A stretch of 6,025 bases of DNA from an uncultured Bacteroidota bacterium. Its GTDB lineage: Bacteria > Bacteroidota > Bacteroidia > NS11-12g > UBA9320. Positions within the stretch are counted from its first letter, which is position 1, and the number at the start of each line of letters is the position of its first letter. Made by a program: the position numbers and the translations under genes. The DNA is taken from assembly GCA_913056425.1 (NCBI GenBank), contig CAJXLR010000120.1, forward strand, positions 1 to 6,025. Reading direction: 5' to 3'. This document shows positions 1-5,799 of the stretch, one piece after another. The notes beneath the pieces were generated by a model. That model had not been told where the DNA came from and ran no database searches. It saw only the letters and a program-made list of their open reading frames with translations.

Positions 1-1
1 T

Positions 2-841
2 GTCGAATCCACATTGGAGTTTTTAATGGGCTGCGTAAAACTGAGCAACCAATTTCCAATTAGACGAGCAGTGGACGAGTCACGTAAGCGGATGAAAGAG
101 AAGATTGAATTTGCCTTGGACTGGACGGTAGACTCGTCGGTATACAAAACACTCACTTTTGAGGGGTATGTGGCAAAGTATAAACCAAGTGTGGTTACAG
201 GTTCCGAGCGACTTTTCTATGATCGAAACGAACCATTTCAGAAAGAGGTTAAATACTTCAATCGCATGATACCTTCCACTACGGTGACAGCACCTGAGTT
301 TTATATCTTGAGGCGCGGATTCGTTGAAGTCGAAGATCGATTAAGGGCATTTGGAGTAACGTTGACCGAAATGGAGAAGGATACATTAATGACGTTGGAG
401 ACATATCGTATAAAAGATTACAAGACCTCAACTTCGGTTTTTGAAAAGCACTACGCGCACACAAATGTGATTGTAGATACATTGGTTCAACAGATTCAAA
501 TACGCAAAGGTGACTGGATGATAAAGCTAGACAATCTGCACAGAAGATTTCTGGTTGAGGTGCTGGAACCATTTGGACCGGACTCGTACTTTAAGTGGAA
601 CTTTTTTGATGCGATTCTTCAGCAAAAAGAATGGTACTCGTCCTACGTATTTGAAGATGAAGCAGCGGAGATGTTAAACAATAACCAAGAACTTAAAATC
701 GAGTTCGAGACAAAAAAAGCATCAGATCCCGCCTTCAAGGAAAATCCTCGTGCACAACTCTATTGGTTGTATACACATTCAAATCATTACGAGAAGGAGC
801 ACTTGCTTTATCCGGTTTATCGCGGAATCGAAGGCTGCTAG
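2..841 (+). CDS. C-terminal part of an M14-family zinc carboxypeptidase (5' end outside window)
   Basis: The frame is open from the first bases of the window to a TAG at 839-841, so this is the 3' part of a longer gene. The in-frame TTG at 14 and ATG at 26 are probably internal codons, because no promoter or leader precedes them. About 279 residues are visible. The last third resembles the C-terminus of large Bacteroidota M14 peptidases as I recall them: VEVLEPFGPDSYFKWNFFD, then ILQQKEWYSSYVFEDEAAEM, and a terminal NPRAQLYWLY with YPVYR close to the end. Known family members hydrolyse peptides from the C-terminus using one zinc ion. The zinc ligands and catalytic glutamate lie in the N-terminal domain, which is outside the window, so activity cannot be judged here. 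No secretion-type C-terminal domain follows. The gene converges on the M61 peptidase gene. The family call rests on remembered motif similarity; partial status is certain. Confidence 0.72.
   Translation, partial: VESTLEFLMGCVKLSNQFPIRRAVDESRKRMKEKIEFALDWTVDSSVYKTLTFEGYVAKYKPSVVTGSERLFYDRNEPFQKEVKYFNRMIPSTTVTAPEFYILRRGFVEVEDRLRAFGVTLTEMEKDTLMTLETYRIKDYKTSTSVFEKHYAHTNVIVDTLVQQIQIRKGDWMIKLDNLHRRFLVEVLEPFGPDSYFKWNFFDAILQQKEWYSSYVFEDEAAEMLNNNQELKIEFETKKASDPAFKENPRAQLYWLYTHSNHYEKEHLLYPVYRGIEGC
838..841. other. Convergent stop codons overlapping on CTAG
   Basis: The palindrome CTAG holds both stops. Bases 839-841 are the TAG of the rightward M14-type gene. Bases 838-840 read as TAG on the minus strand and end the M61 peptidase gene. 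The two coding regions therefore overlap tail to tail by four bases, with no space for a terminator between them, so any transcription end must lie inside the opposing gene. Confidence 0.9.
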
Positions 842-2604
842 TCAAGCCACGAACGCATCAATGAACCCTGCAAGTCTGTAACGTCTGAGTTGGGTTTCAA
901 TGTGTAGTTAAATTCCAAATTTCCAGTAAGCACAACGGTCGTATTGAAAATCATACCGTCCCGTGAATAAATGATTTCAACGGCGTCTCCAGGTTTAAAC
1001 TCGCTGCTCAGGCTCACCGTTCCCGATAGCCTTCTGGAGTTCAATGAGATAATCTCGTCGTTAACACTCAATCCTGCTTTTAACGCGGCTCCGTCCGGAT
1101 GTACGTAGGTCACAACGCATTTTCCATTGTCATACTTAGTCTCAGCTCCAAAATCAGCTGTCGACTTATCACTCGTGTTCTCAAGAACTAAACCGTATTT
1201 GGAAGTTAAACCGTCGTAATCAAGAGGATTAGTTGTGTTTATCCAGCTTTCAAAAAGAGACGTCAGGTTGGTCCCAGCTACCTCATTGCAAGCGTCAACA
1301 AACTCAGAATAGGTAAAACCTCTTTGCTTATTTAGATAGTACTCTTCGTATAAAAGATTTAGCACATCATCTAGTTTTTTCTTTTCGTCGGATTTTTGGA
1401 TAATGGTTAAATCCAGCATCCACGCGACAAGCATTCCTTTGTTGTAATACGAGATAGAAGTGTTCTTACTGTCGTCATGCGGTATATAGGCCTTGACCCA
1501 TGCCAGCTTGCTGGAAGTCGATAAGTCCATAACCGATTTTCCCGGAGTGTTCTCAAATCGGTTTATGTTGTAAGCTATCACATCTAAGTATTCTTGCTCA
1601 TTGTGGATACCCACTCGTTTTAGAATTAAATCGTCGAAGTACGACGTGATGCCTTCAGCAACCCACAAGAGCGTCGTGTAGTTTTCTTTGTCATAATCAA
1701 ATGGTCCAAGTTCTTTTGCCCGAATTCGCTTAACGTTCCAGAGGTGAAAGTATTCGTGGGCAACCAACCCTAAAAACTTCTTGTATCTGGCTTCATCCGT
1801 GTATGACCAGCGATCCATTTGGGAAGTATGGCAGTTTAAATGCTCAAGACCTCCACCGCCGCTTTCTACGTTCTGGATAAAGTGAATGTATTGGTCAGAA
1901 GGATGGTCAAATTTGAACATGCCGGCTTCTGCATCAGTAATCTTTTTGAAATCATCCCGGACGGTATTGAGGTCGTAGTTTCCTTTTCCAATCATCACGA
2001 TTTTGTGATCCACGCCTCCGGTTTGGTATGAGATGGTATCAAACGTACCCAAAGCAAAAGGGCTATCGGCAAGCAAGTCATAGTTCTCCGCTACAAACGA
2101 ATTTTGAGATGCTCCAGTTGGGAGCGCTACTTCAATTTGTTTGTAGGGCAAGTTGTTTCCAAAGTCGATAAGGATTTCTTCATCCTGAAGACCTTCGGGG
2201 TACATAAAAATACTCACGCCATGGAGAAACGCCATGTATTGATCTACATAGCTGGTTCTCACCCCTAGATCAAAGGCAAATACGCGGTAGGTGAATCGCA
2301 GCATACCCTTTACAGGACTGGTGCATTCCCAAGTGTTTTTATCTGTTTGTTCGAGTGCAACTGTTTGTCCATCAATTTCGGCTTTCGAATCAACTACGTA
2401 CTGAGAAAACTCACGAATCTTGTAGGAGCCGGGTGTCCAAACTGGCATTGAGAATTTTGCGGTTTCGTTTTTCTTAACCGTCCGTTCGATAGTTACAGCG
2501 ACATAATGTTGATTACGTTCTTCAAAATTTACGTGGTAGGTGACAGCTTTGCTGAGTAGGGGTGCGGACATAAGTACTAAGATGGTTGGAAATAATCGCT
2601 TCAT
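838..2604 (-). CDS. Secreted M61-family metallopeptidase (glycyl aminopeptidase type) with PDZ domain
   Basis: This 588-residue protein is complete. Residues 1-20 form a signal peptide (MKR, then a hydrophobic stretch, ending LLSKA), with likely cleavage after A20; there is no lipobox. Residues 21 to about 200 match the N-terminal beta domain of M61 enzymes (VWTPGSYKIREFSQYV at 55-70). The catalytic domain carries GGGGLEH at 249-255 and the zinc motif HEYFH at 283-287 within HEYFHLWNVKRIR. H283 and H287 are the first two ligands, E284 the catalytic base, and E317 in WVAEG the third ligand. YYNKG at 386-390 is another conserved block. A PDZ domain occupies roughly 485-560 (GAALKAGLSVNDEIISLN). 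All expected active-site residues are present, so it should be an active aminopeptidase of the periplasm or cell surface; the true substrate is unknown. The ATG at 2604 is chosen because it directly precedes the signal peptide. GCAGG about eight bases upstream is a weak ribosome site. Confidence 0.93.
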   Translation of the reverse strand: MKRLFPTILVLMSAPLLSKAVTYHVNFEERNQHYVAVTIERTVKKNETAKFSMPVWTPGSYKIREFSQYVVDSKAEIDGQTVALEQTDKNTWECTSPVKGMLRFTYRVFAFDLGVRTSYVDQYMAFLHGVSIFMYPEGLQDEEILIDFGNNLPYKQIEVALPTGASQNSFVAENYDLLADSPFALGTFDTISYQTGGVDHKIVMIGKGNYDLNTVRDDFKKITDAEAGMFKFDHPSDQYIHFIQNVESGGGGLEHLNCHTSQMDRWSYTDEARYKKFLGLVAHEYFHLWNVKRIRAKELGPFDYDKENYTTLLWVAEGITSYFDDLILKRVGIHNEQEYLDVIAYNINRFENTPGKSVMDLSTSSKLAWVKAYIPHDDSKNTSISYYNKGMLVAWMLDLTIIQKSDEKKKLDDVLNLLYEEYYLNKQRGFTYSEFVDACNEVAGTNLTSLFESWINTTNPLDYDGLTSKYGLVLENTSDKSTADFGAETKYDNGKCVVTYVHPDGAALKAGLSVNDEIISLNSRRLSGTVSLSSEFKPGDAVEIIYSRDGMIFNTTVVLTGNLEFNYTLKPNSDVTDLQGSLMRSWLD

Positions 2605-2615
2605 GATGATGCCTG

Positions 2616-2660
2616 CAAATATGACTAATGTGACCGAAACATTGCCTCAAACAAACGGTA
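2616..2660 (-). promoter_or_regulatory. Weak candidate promoter region for the M61 peptidase gene
   Basis: No perfect TAnnTTTG element exists on the minus strand upstream of the M61 start. Two near misses are present. CATATTTG at complement(2616-2623) has TTTG at complement(2648-2651) 24 bases upstream. TACCGTTTG at complement(2652-2660) has one extra spacer base. Either could be the Bacteroidota -7 box, giving leaders of roughly 5 or 40 bases. I cannot choose between them from sequence. Confidence 0.25.
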
Positions 2661-2702
2661 AGAGTATGTGTTTGGATTAAAAATGACCGCATTTTGTTTT
2701 CA

Positions 2703-2734
2703 TGTGCATCGTTAGGTGCCATTACTTATTTTTG
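2703..2734 (+). promoter_or_regulatory. Predicted Bacteroidota-type promoter of pdhB
   Basis: TATTTTTG at 2727-2734 matches the TAnnTTTG -7 consensus of Bacteroidota primary sigma factors exactly. The -33 box would be TGTG at 2703-2706, one mismatch from TTTG, with a 20-base spacer. Transcription should start near 2740-2741, leaving a leader of only about a dozen bases before the pdhB ATG at 2752 and no Shine-Dalgarno sequence. Confidence 0.55.
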
Positions 2735-2758
2735 CGGCATAATTCAACCCTATGCGCA
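2733..2758. repeat. Imperfect inverted repeat spanning the pdhB start codon
   Basis: TGCG-G-CATA (2733-2741) is the reverse complement of TATGCGCA (2751-2758) apart from one extra G at 2737. The nine-base spacer is ATTCAACCC. The right arm contains the pdhB ATG (2752-2754), and the left arm overlaps the end of the predicted -7 box. If transcription begins near 2741 the left arm is not in the RNA, so the repeat would act only as DNA. If a start lies further upstream, the RNA hairpin would hide the start codon. Confidence 0.4.
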
Positions 2759-3729
2759 CGATACAATTCAGAGAAGCATTAAGAGAGGCTCTTAACGAAG
2801 AGATGAGAAGAGACGAAAGTGTCTTTTTAATGGGAGAGGAAGTAGCCGAATACAACGGGGCTTACAAAGTGAGTCAAGGTATGTTGGAAGAGTTCGGTGA
2901 GAAACGCGTGATTGATACACCGATCGCTGAATTAGGTTTTGCCGGAATAGCGGTAGGGGCAGCGATGAATGGACTGCGTCCGGTGGTTGAATTTATGACG
3001 TTCAACTTTTCGTTGGTGGCCATTGATCAGGTGATTAACTCAGCAGCTAAGATGAACTCAATGAGCGGTGGGCAGTTTACCTGTCCTATGGTCTTTAGAG
3101 GTCCAACAGGAAGCGCGGGACAATTGGGCGCTCAGCACTCTCAAAACTTTGAGAATTGGTATGCGAACACACCTGGTTTGAAAGTTGTCGTTCCTTCTAA
3201 TCCGTATGATGCGAAAGGACTTCTTAAGAGTTCTATTCGCGATAACGATCCAGTGATATTCATGGAGAGTGAGCAGATGTATGGATTGAAGTGGGAAGTG
3301 CCAGAAGAAGAATACCTACTTCCACTGGGTAAAGCTCACGTAGTTCAAGAAGGTACAGATGTTACGATAGTATCTTTTGGTAAAATGATGCGCGTTTTAG
3401 AAAACGCGAATAAGGCATTACAAGCCGATGGTGTTAATGCGGAAATTATCGATTTAAGAAGTGTCCGCCCTTTGGATTTGGACACCATTATCGAAAGCGT
3501 TAAAAAGACGAACCGTCTTGTAGTTGTTGAAGAGGCCTGGCCTTTGGCGAGTATCTCGTCTGAAATCGCCTATGGCGTTCAAAAGCACGCCTTCGATTTT
3601 CTAGATGCTCCGGTGGCACGCGTGACAAGTCGCGACGTACCGTTGCCATACGCTCCTACATTAGTAGAAGCTTACCTGCCTTCGGTTCACAGAATCGTTG
3701 ATGCGGTAAAGCAAGTTACCTACGCCTAG
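2752..3729 (+). CDS. pdhB: Pyruvate dehydrogenase E1 component, beta subunit
   Basis: This 325-residue protein is full length for the E1-beta family. With E1-alpha it forms the thiamine-diphosphate enzyme that decarboxylates pyruvate and passes the acetyl group to the lipoyl domain of E2, in the cytoplasm. Visible family blocks are MRTIQFREALREAL at the start, GEEVAEYNGAYKV at 28-40, VIDTPIAELGFAG at 53-65 with E60 as the cofactor-activating glutamate, GQLGAQHSQ at 123-131 with H129, and DLRSVRPLDLDTI at 234-246 in the C-terminal transketolase domain. The ATG at 2752 gives the usual family N-terminus. Neither E1-alpha nor E2 is adjacent; a detached pdhB is, to my knowledge, common in flavobacteria. 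It is transcribed away from the M61 gene. A branched-chain 2-oxoacid dehydrogenase beta subunit is the main alternative, but the motifs and solo context favour pyruvate. Confidence 0.93.
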   Translation: MRTIQFREALREALNEEMRRDESVFLMGEEVAEYNGAYKVSQGMLEEFGEKRVIDTPIAELGFAGIAVGAAMNGLRPVVEFMTFNFSLVAIDQVINSAAKMNSMSGGQFTCPMVFRGPTGSAGQLGAQHSQNFENWYANTPGLKVVVPSNPYDAKGLLKSSIRDNDPVIFMESEQMYGLKWEVPEEEYLLPLGKAHVVQEGTDVTIVSFGKMMRVLENANKALQADGVNAEIIDLRSVRPLDLDTIIESVKKTNRLVVVEEAWPLASISSEIAYGVQKHAFDFLDAPVARVTSRDVPLPYAPTLVEAYLPSVHRIVDAVKQVTYA

Positions 3730-3734
3730 GCGAC

Positions 3735-3767
3735 TTTAACAAGATTTCAAACTTTTCGTTATCTTTG
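3735..3767 (+). promoter_or_regulatory. Predicted promoter of the outer-membrane barrel gene
   Basis: TATCTTTG at 3760-3767 is an exact match to the TAnnTTTG -7 element. TTTA at 3735-3738 lies 21 bases upstream in the place of the TTTG -33 element. Transcription would begin at about 3773, giving a leader of close to 40 bases. The promoter starts only six bases after the pdhB stop, so the barrel gene probably has its own transcript, with possible read-through from pdhB. Confidence 0.65.
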
Positions 3768-3771
3768 TGTT

Positions 3772-3794
3772 GACCTAATCGGAAACGATTGGTC
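3772..3794 (+). promoter_or_regulatory. Leader stem-loop with GAAA tetraloop ahead of the barrel gene
   Basis: The left arm GACC-T-AATCG (3772-3781) pairs with the right arm CGATTGGTC (3786-3794). This gives nine Watson-Crick pairs with one bulged U at 3776, closed by a GAAA tetraloop (3782-3785), a stable GNRA type. The predicted transcription start is at or within a base or two of the stem, so the mRNA would begin with this hairpin. No T-run follows on either strand, so it is not an intrinsic terminator of pdhB. It could protect the 5' end of the mRNA or, as DNA, be a protein-binding dyad. Confidence 0.55.
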
Positions 3795-3811
3795 CTACTA
3801 CTACACAATTG

Positions 3812-4741
3812 ATGATGAAAACTACGCTAAAGACATGCTTGTCTGCTGCTGCTATATTACTAATCCCAATAGCGGCAAATTCCCAAGTTATCAAGTATAA
3901 AAGAAGTACCCTTGAACTCAAGGTGGGTGTTGGTGGTACATTATTTTTTGGCGATCTAGGCGGAAGTCACGGTGCTGGAAAGCAAGGCTTTTTGGATTTC
4001 GATATCCAGTCGATGCGCGGTAATAGCTCAGTGGGATTGAAGTTTAATTTAACAAACAAACTTTCACTCCGCACAGACTTCTGTTACGGCGAGGTAATGG
4101 GTTCGGATGCGTTTAGTGGTGAGCTAGGCAGATTTAAGCGCAATCTTAGTTTTCGTTCAGATATTTACGAGTTTTCGGTAACGCCGGAAATTGTTTTGGT
4201 TAACCTGTCTCGATTTGGTCGAAATAAATTGGGTACGTCTGAGATTTATGGTTTTTTGGGTTATGGCACATTTTGGTTTAACCCGCAATCGCAATTAGAT
4301 GGTCAGTGGCATGATCTACAACCTCTGGGCACAGAAGGTCAAGGTATAGATCCCAATAAAGATTTCTACTCGCTTCAAGCTTGGGTCATCCCTTTTGGAT
4401 TTGGCTACCGCAAAAACGTAACGCGGAGTATATACCTAGGTTTAGAATTGTCGATGAGAAAATCTTCGACCGACTACATAGATGACGTATCGGGTACATA
4501 CCACGATGTGGAGGCAATTCGAGAAGAGCGAGGGGATATTGCGGCCCAGTTAAGCCATCGAAATTTAGATGGACCGGTAGGAGCAAACACACAGCGAGGA
4601 AATCCTCTTAATAACGACAGCTATTCATTTATACAGTTCACTGTAGCAGTTGAGTTTGGTAAAAAGAAAACAACGAACTCTAAACCAACTCGTTTCGTCA
4701 AAAAGATGAAACATCGCGATCGTTGCCCTAAGTTGAGGTAA
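3812..4741 (+). CDS. DUF6089-like outer-membrane beta-barrel protein
   Basis: This 309-residue protein has an N-terminal signal peptide (about residues 1-25, hydrophobic core AAAILLIPIAANS, cleavage near the S-Q). Beyond it are alternating strands with aromatic residues and turns, as expected of a small outer-membrane barrel. Blocks I recognise from DUF6089 proteins of Bacteroidota are GGTLFFGDLGG near 41-51, RNLSFRSDIYEFSVTPE near 110-126, FWFNPQ near 154-159, QPLGTEGQG at 170-178, RKSSTDYIDDVSGTYHD at 216-232, a late RGNPLNNDSY segment, and the terminal CPK. The molecular role of this family is not known; cell-envelope location is inferred. ATG codons occur at 3812 and 3815 and a TTG at 3809. 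An ATG is preferred, and the leader has no Shine-Dalgarno sequence to decide between the two. It is probably monocistronic, with a promoter and hairpin just upstream. Confidence 0.75.
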   Translation: MMKTTLKTCLSAAAILLIPIAANSQVIKYKRSTLELKVGVGGTLFFGDLGGSHGAGKQGFLDFDIQSMRGNSSVGLKFNLTNKLSLRTDFCYGEVMGSDAFSGELGRFKRNLSFRSDIYEFSVTPEIVLVNLSRFGRNKLGTSEIYGFLGYGTFWFNPQSQLDGQWHDLQPLGTEGQGIDPNKDFYSLQAWVIPFGFGYRKNVTRSIYLGLELSMRKSSTDYIDDVSGTYHDVEAIREERGDIAAQLSHRNLDGPVGANTQRGNPLNNDSYSFIQFTVAVEFGKKKTTNSKPTRFVKKMKHRDRCPKLR

Positions 4742-4761
4742 ATCAACCTTCTATTGTTTTT

Positions 4762-4779
4762 AGTTTCACCGATGAAACT
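4762..4779 (+). terminator. Small stem-loop after the barrel gene, possible weak terminator
   Basis: AGTTTCA (4762-4768) pairs perfectly with TGAAACT (4773-4779) around a CCGA loop, 20 bases after the barrel gene stop. The stem is A/T rich and no T-run follows, so it is a poor intrinsic terminator. It could mark an mRNA 3' end after trimming. The rest of 4742-4886 is A/T-rich sequence in which I see no gene or clear signal. Confidence 0.3.
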
Positions 4780-4886
4780 GCGATTGTAATTAACTGTATA
4801 TCAAGATGTATTCGTTGAGCAATCTCGAATATGTCAATCCCTCTAAAAACAGGCCGAAAACTCCTCCAAAAATTTATCATCGTTCG

Positions 4887-4917
4887 TTTGATAATTAATT
4901 GCAAAGAACTACCTTTG
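4887..4917 (+). promoter_or_regulatory. Str operon promoter (TTTG-N19-TACCTTTG)
   Basis: TTTG at 4887-4890 and TACCTTTG at 4910-4917 match the -33 and -7 consensus elements of Bacteroidota exactly, with a 19-base spacer. This is the best promoter in the window, as expected for ribosomal genes. Transcription should start near 4923, leaving about 27 bases before the rpsL ATG. That short leader is purine rich (GAGAG at 4941-4945) but has no full Shine-Dalgarno sequence. Confidence 0.8.
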
Positions 4918-4949
4918 CACTCCTTTTAAGAAAACGGACAGAGAGTAAT

Positions 4950-5324
4950 ATGCCTACAATACAGCAATTAGTACGGAAAGGACGCAAGACATCGACTTCG
5001 AAAAGTAAGTCGCGTGCCTTGGATTCTTGCCCACAACGTAGAGGTGTTTGTACTCGTGTTTACACGACTACACCTAAGAAGCCTAACTCGGCCATGAGAA
5101 AAGTGGCGCGTGTGCGATTAACCAACGGTAAAGAGGTTAACGCGTACATCCCGGGTGAGGGTCACAACCTTCAAGAGCACAGTATCGTTTTGGTACGCGG
5201 CGGAAGGGTAAAAGATTTGCCTGGTGTGAGATATCACATCGTACGTGGGGCATTGGATACCGCTGGTGTTGATGGACGAACTCAGCGAAGAAGTAAGTAC
5301 GGAGCAAAAAGACCTAAGAAATAA
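4950..5324 (+). CDS. rpsL: 30S ribosomal protein S12
   Basis: This 124-residue protein is the usual S12 length. It forms part of the decoding centre of the small subunit and affects accuracy. Diagnostic blocks are MPTIQQLVRKGR at the start, CPQRRGVCTRVYTTTPKKPNSAMRK at positions 27-51, and LVRGGRVKDLPGVRYH at 81-96. K43 and K88, the sites of classic streptomycin-resistance changes in E. coli, are both lysine, so a streptomycin-sensitive form is expected. D89, which RimO methylthiolates in many bacteria, is present. The ATG at 4950 is chosen because MPTIQQLVRK is the conserved N-terminus. An open frame reaching back to a TTG at 4899 would run through the promoter and is not the start. It is the first gene of the str operon, and its TAA shares one base with the rpsG ATG. 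Confidence 0.98.
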   Translation: MPTIQQLVRKGRKTSTSKSKSRALDSCPQRRGVCTRVYTTTPKKPNSAMRKVARVRLTNGKEVNAYIPGEGHNLQEHSIVLVRGGRVKDLPGVRYHIVRGALDTAGVDGRTQRRSKYGAKRPKK

Positions 5325-5797
5325 TGAGAAAGTCGAGTGCTAAGAAGCGGCCTTTGTTGCCGGATCCGCGGTTTAACGACCAAATGGTTACCCGCTTTAT
5401 TAACAACATGATGTTGTCGGGTAAAAAAGAATTGGCTCAACGCGTATTCTATAATGCAATAGATATTGTAGATCAGAAGTCAGAGGAAGAGTCAGGTATT
5501 GAAGTATTCAGAAAGGCACTGAATAATGTAATGCCATCTGTAGAGGTGAAGGCACGTCGTGTTGGAGGTTCTACTTTCCAAATTCCTATTGAGGTTCACC
5601 CAGAGCGTAAAATCGCTTTAGGTATGAAATGGATGATTCGTTATGCACGCTCTCGCAACGAAAAGTCTATGGCTGAGAAATTAGCCGCAGAGGTTTTGGC
5701 TGCCTCGAAAAATGAAGGGTCGTCCGTGAAGAAAAAAGAAGACATGCACAAAATGGCAGAGGCAAACAAAGCTTTTGCACACTTTAGAGCAAGATAA
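5324..5797 (+). CDS. rpsG: 30S ribosomal protein S7
   Basis: This 157-residue protein is normal length for bacterial S7, the primary 16S rRNA-binding protein that organises the 3' major domain (head) of the small subunit near the E site. Conserved segments are MRKSSAKKRPLLPDPRF at the start, INNMMLSGKKELAQRVFYNA at about 26-45, ALNNVMPSVEVKARRVGGSTFQIP near 65-88, and RYARSRNEKSMAEKLAAE near 105-122. The end KAFAHFRAR keeps the family's usual KAFAH-type tail. The gene starts in the TAATG junction with rpsL, overlapping by one base, which suggests translational coupling. fusA follows after a two-base gap. In E. coli S7 represses its own operon by binding a long rpsL-rpsG intercistronic region; that region does not exist here. 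Confidence 0.98.
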   Translation: MRKSSAKKRPLLPDPRFNDQMVTRFINNMMLSGKKELAQRVFYNAIDIVDQKSEEESGIEVFRKALNNVMPSVEVKARRVGGSTFQIPIEVHPERKIALGMKWMIRYARSRNEKSMAEKLAAEVLAASKNEGSSVKKKEDMHKMAEANKAFAHFRAR

Positions 5798-5799
5798 TA

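Noticed and set aside
14..28. TTG at 14 or ATG at 26 as the true start of the M14-type gene
   Set aside because: The frame is open to the window edge, the protein would lack the whole zinc domain, and no leader or promoter is visible.
279..572. Open frame of about 97 codons on the minus strand inside the M14-type gene
   Set aside because: It lies wholly antisense to a well-supported coding region, has a cysteine- and serine-rich composition with no recognisable domain, and has no promoter or leader.
1840..2031. Short plus-strand open frame inside the M61 gene
   Set aside because: It is antisense to the conserved catalytic domain of the M61 peptidase and shows no protein-like motif; a shadow frame.
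2522..2722. Minus-strand open frame across the M61 start and the intergenic region
   Set aside because: It overlaps the signal-peptide region of the M61 gene in another frame and is histidine- and cysteine-rich with no family resemblance.
3772..3794. Reading the GAAA hairpin as the intrinsic terminator of pdhB
   Set aside because: No run of T follows the stem on either strand, and the stem sits after a perfect promoter element, so a leader role fits better.
4386..4592. Minus-strand open frame inside the barrel gene
   Set aside because: It is antisense to the most conserved part of the barrel protein and has no supporting signal.
4899..4949. Upstream TTG start extending S12 by 17 residues
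   Set aside because: The extension runs through the exact -7 promoter box and the predicted transcription start, and S12 proteins begin at the conserved MPTIQQLVRK.
4918..4949. Possible hairpin in the rpsL leader (CCTTTT with AAAACGG)
   Set aside because: It has only four A-T pairs plus two G-C pairs across a bulge with a three-base loop, and part of it may lie upstream of the transcription start; too weak to claim.
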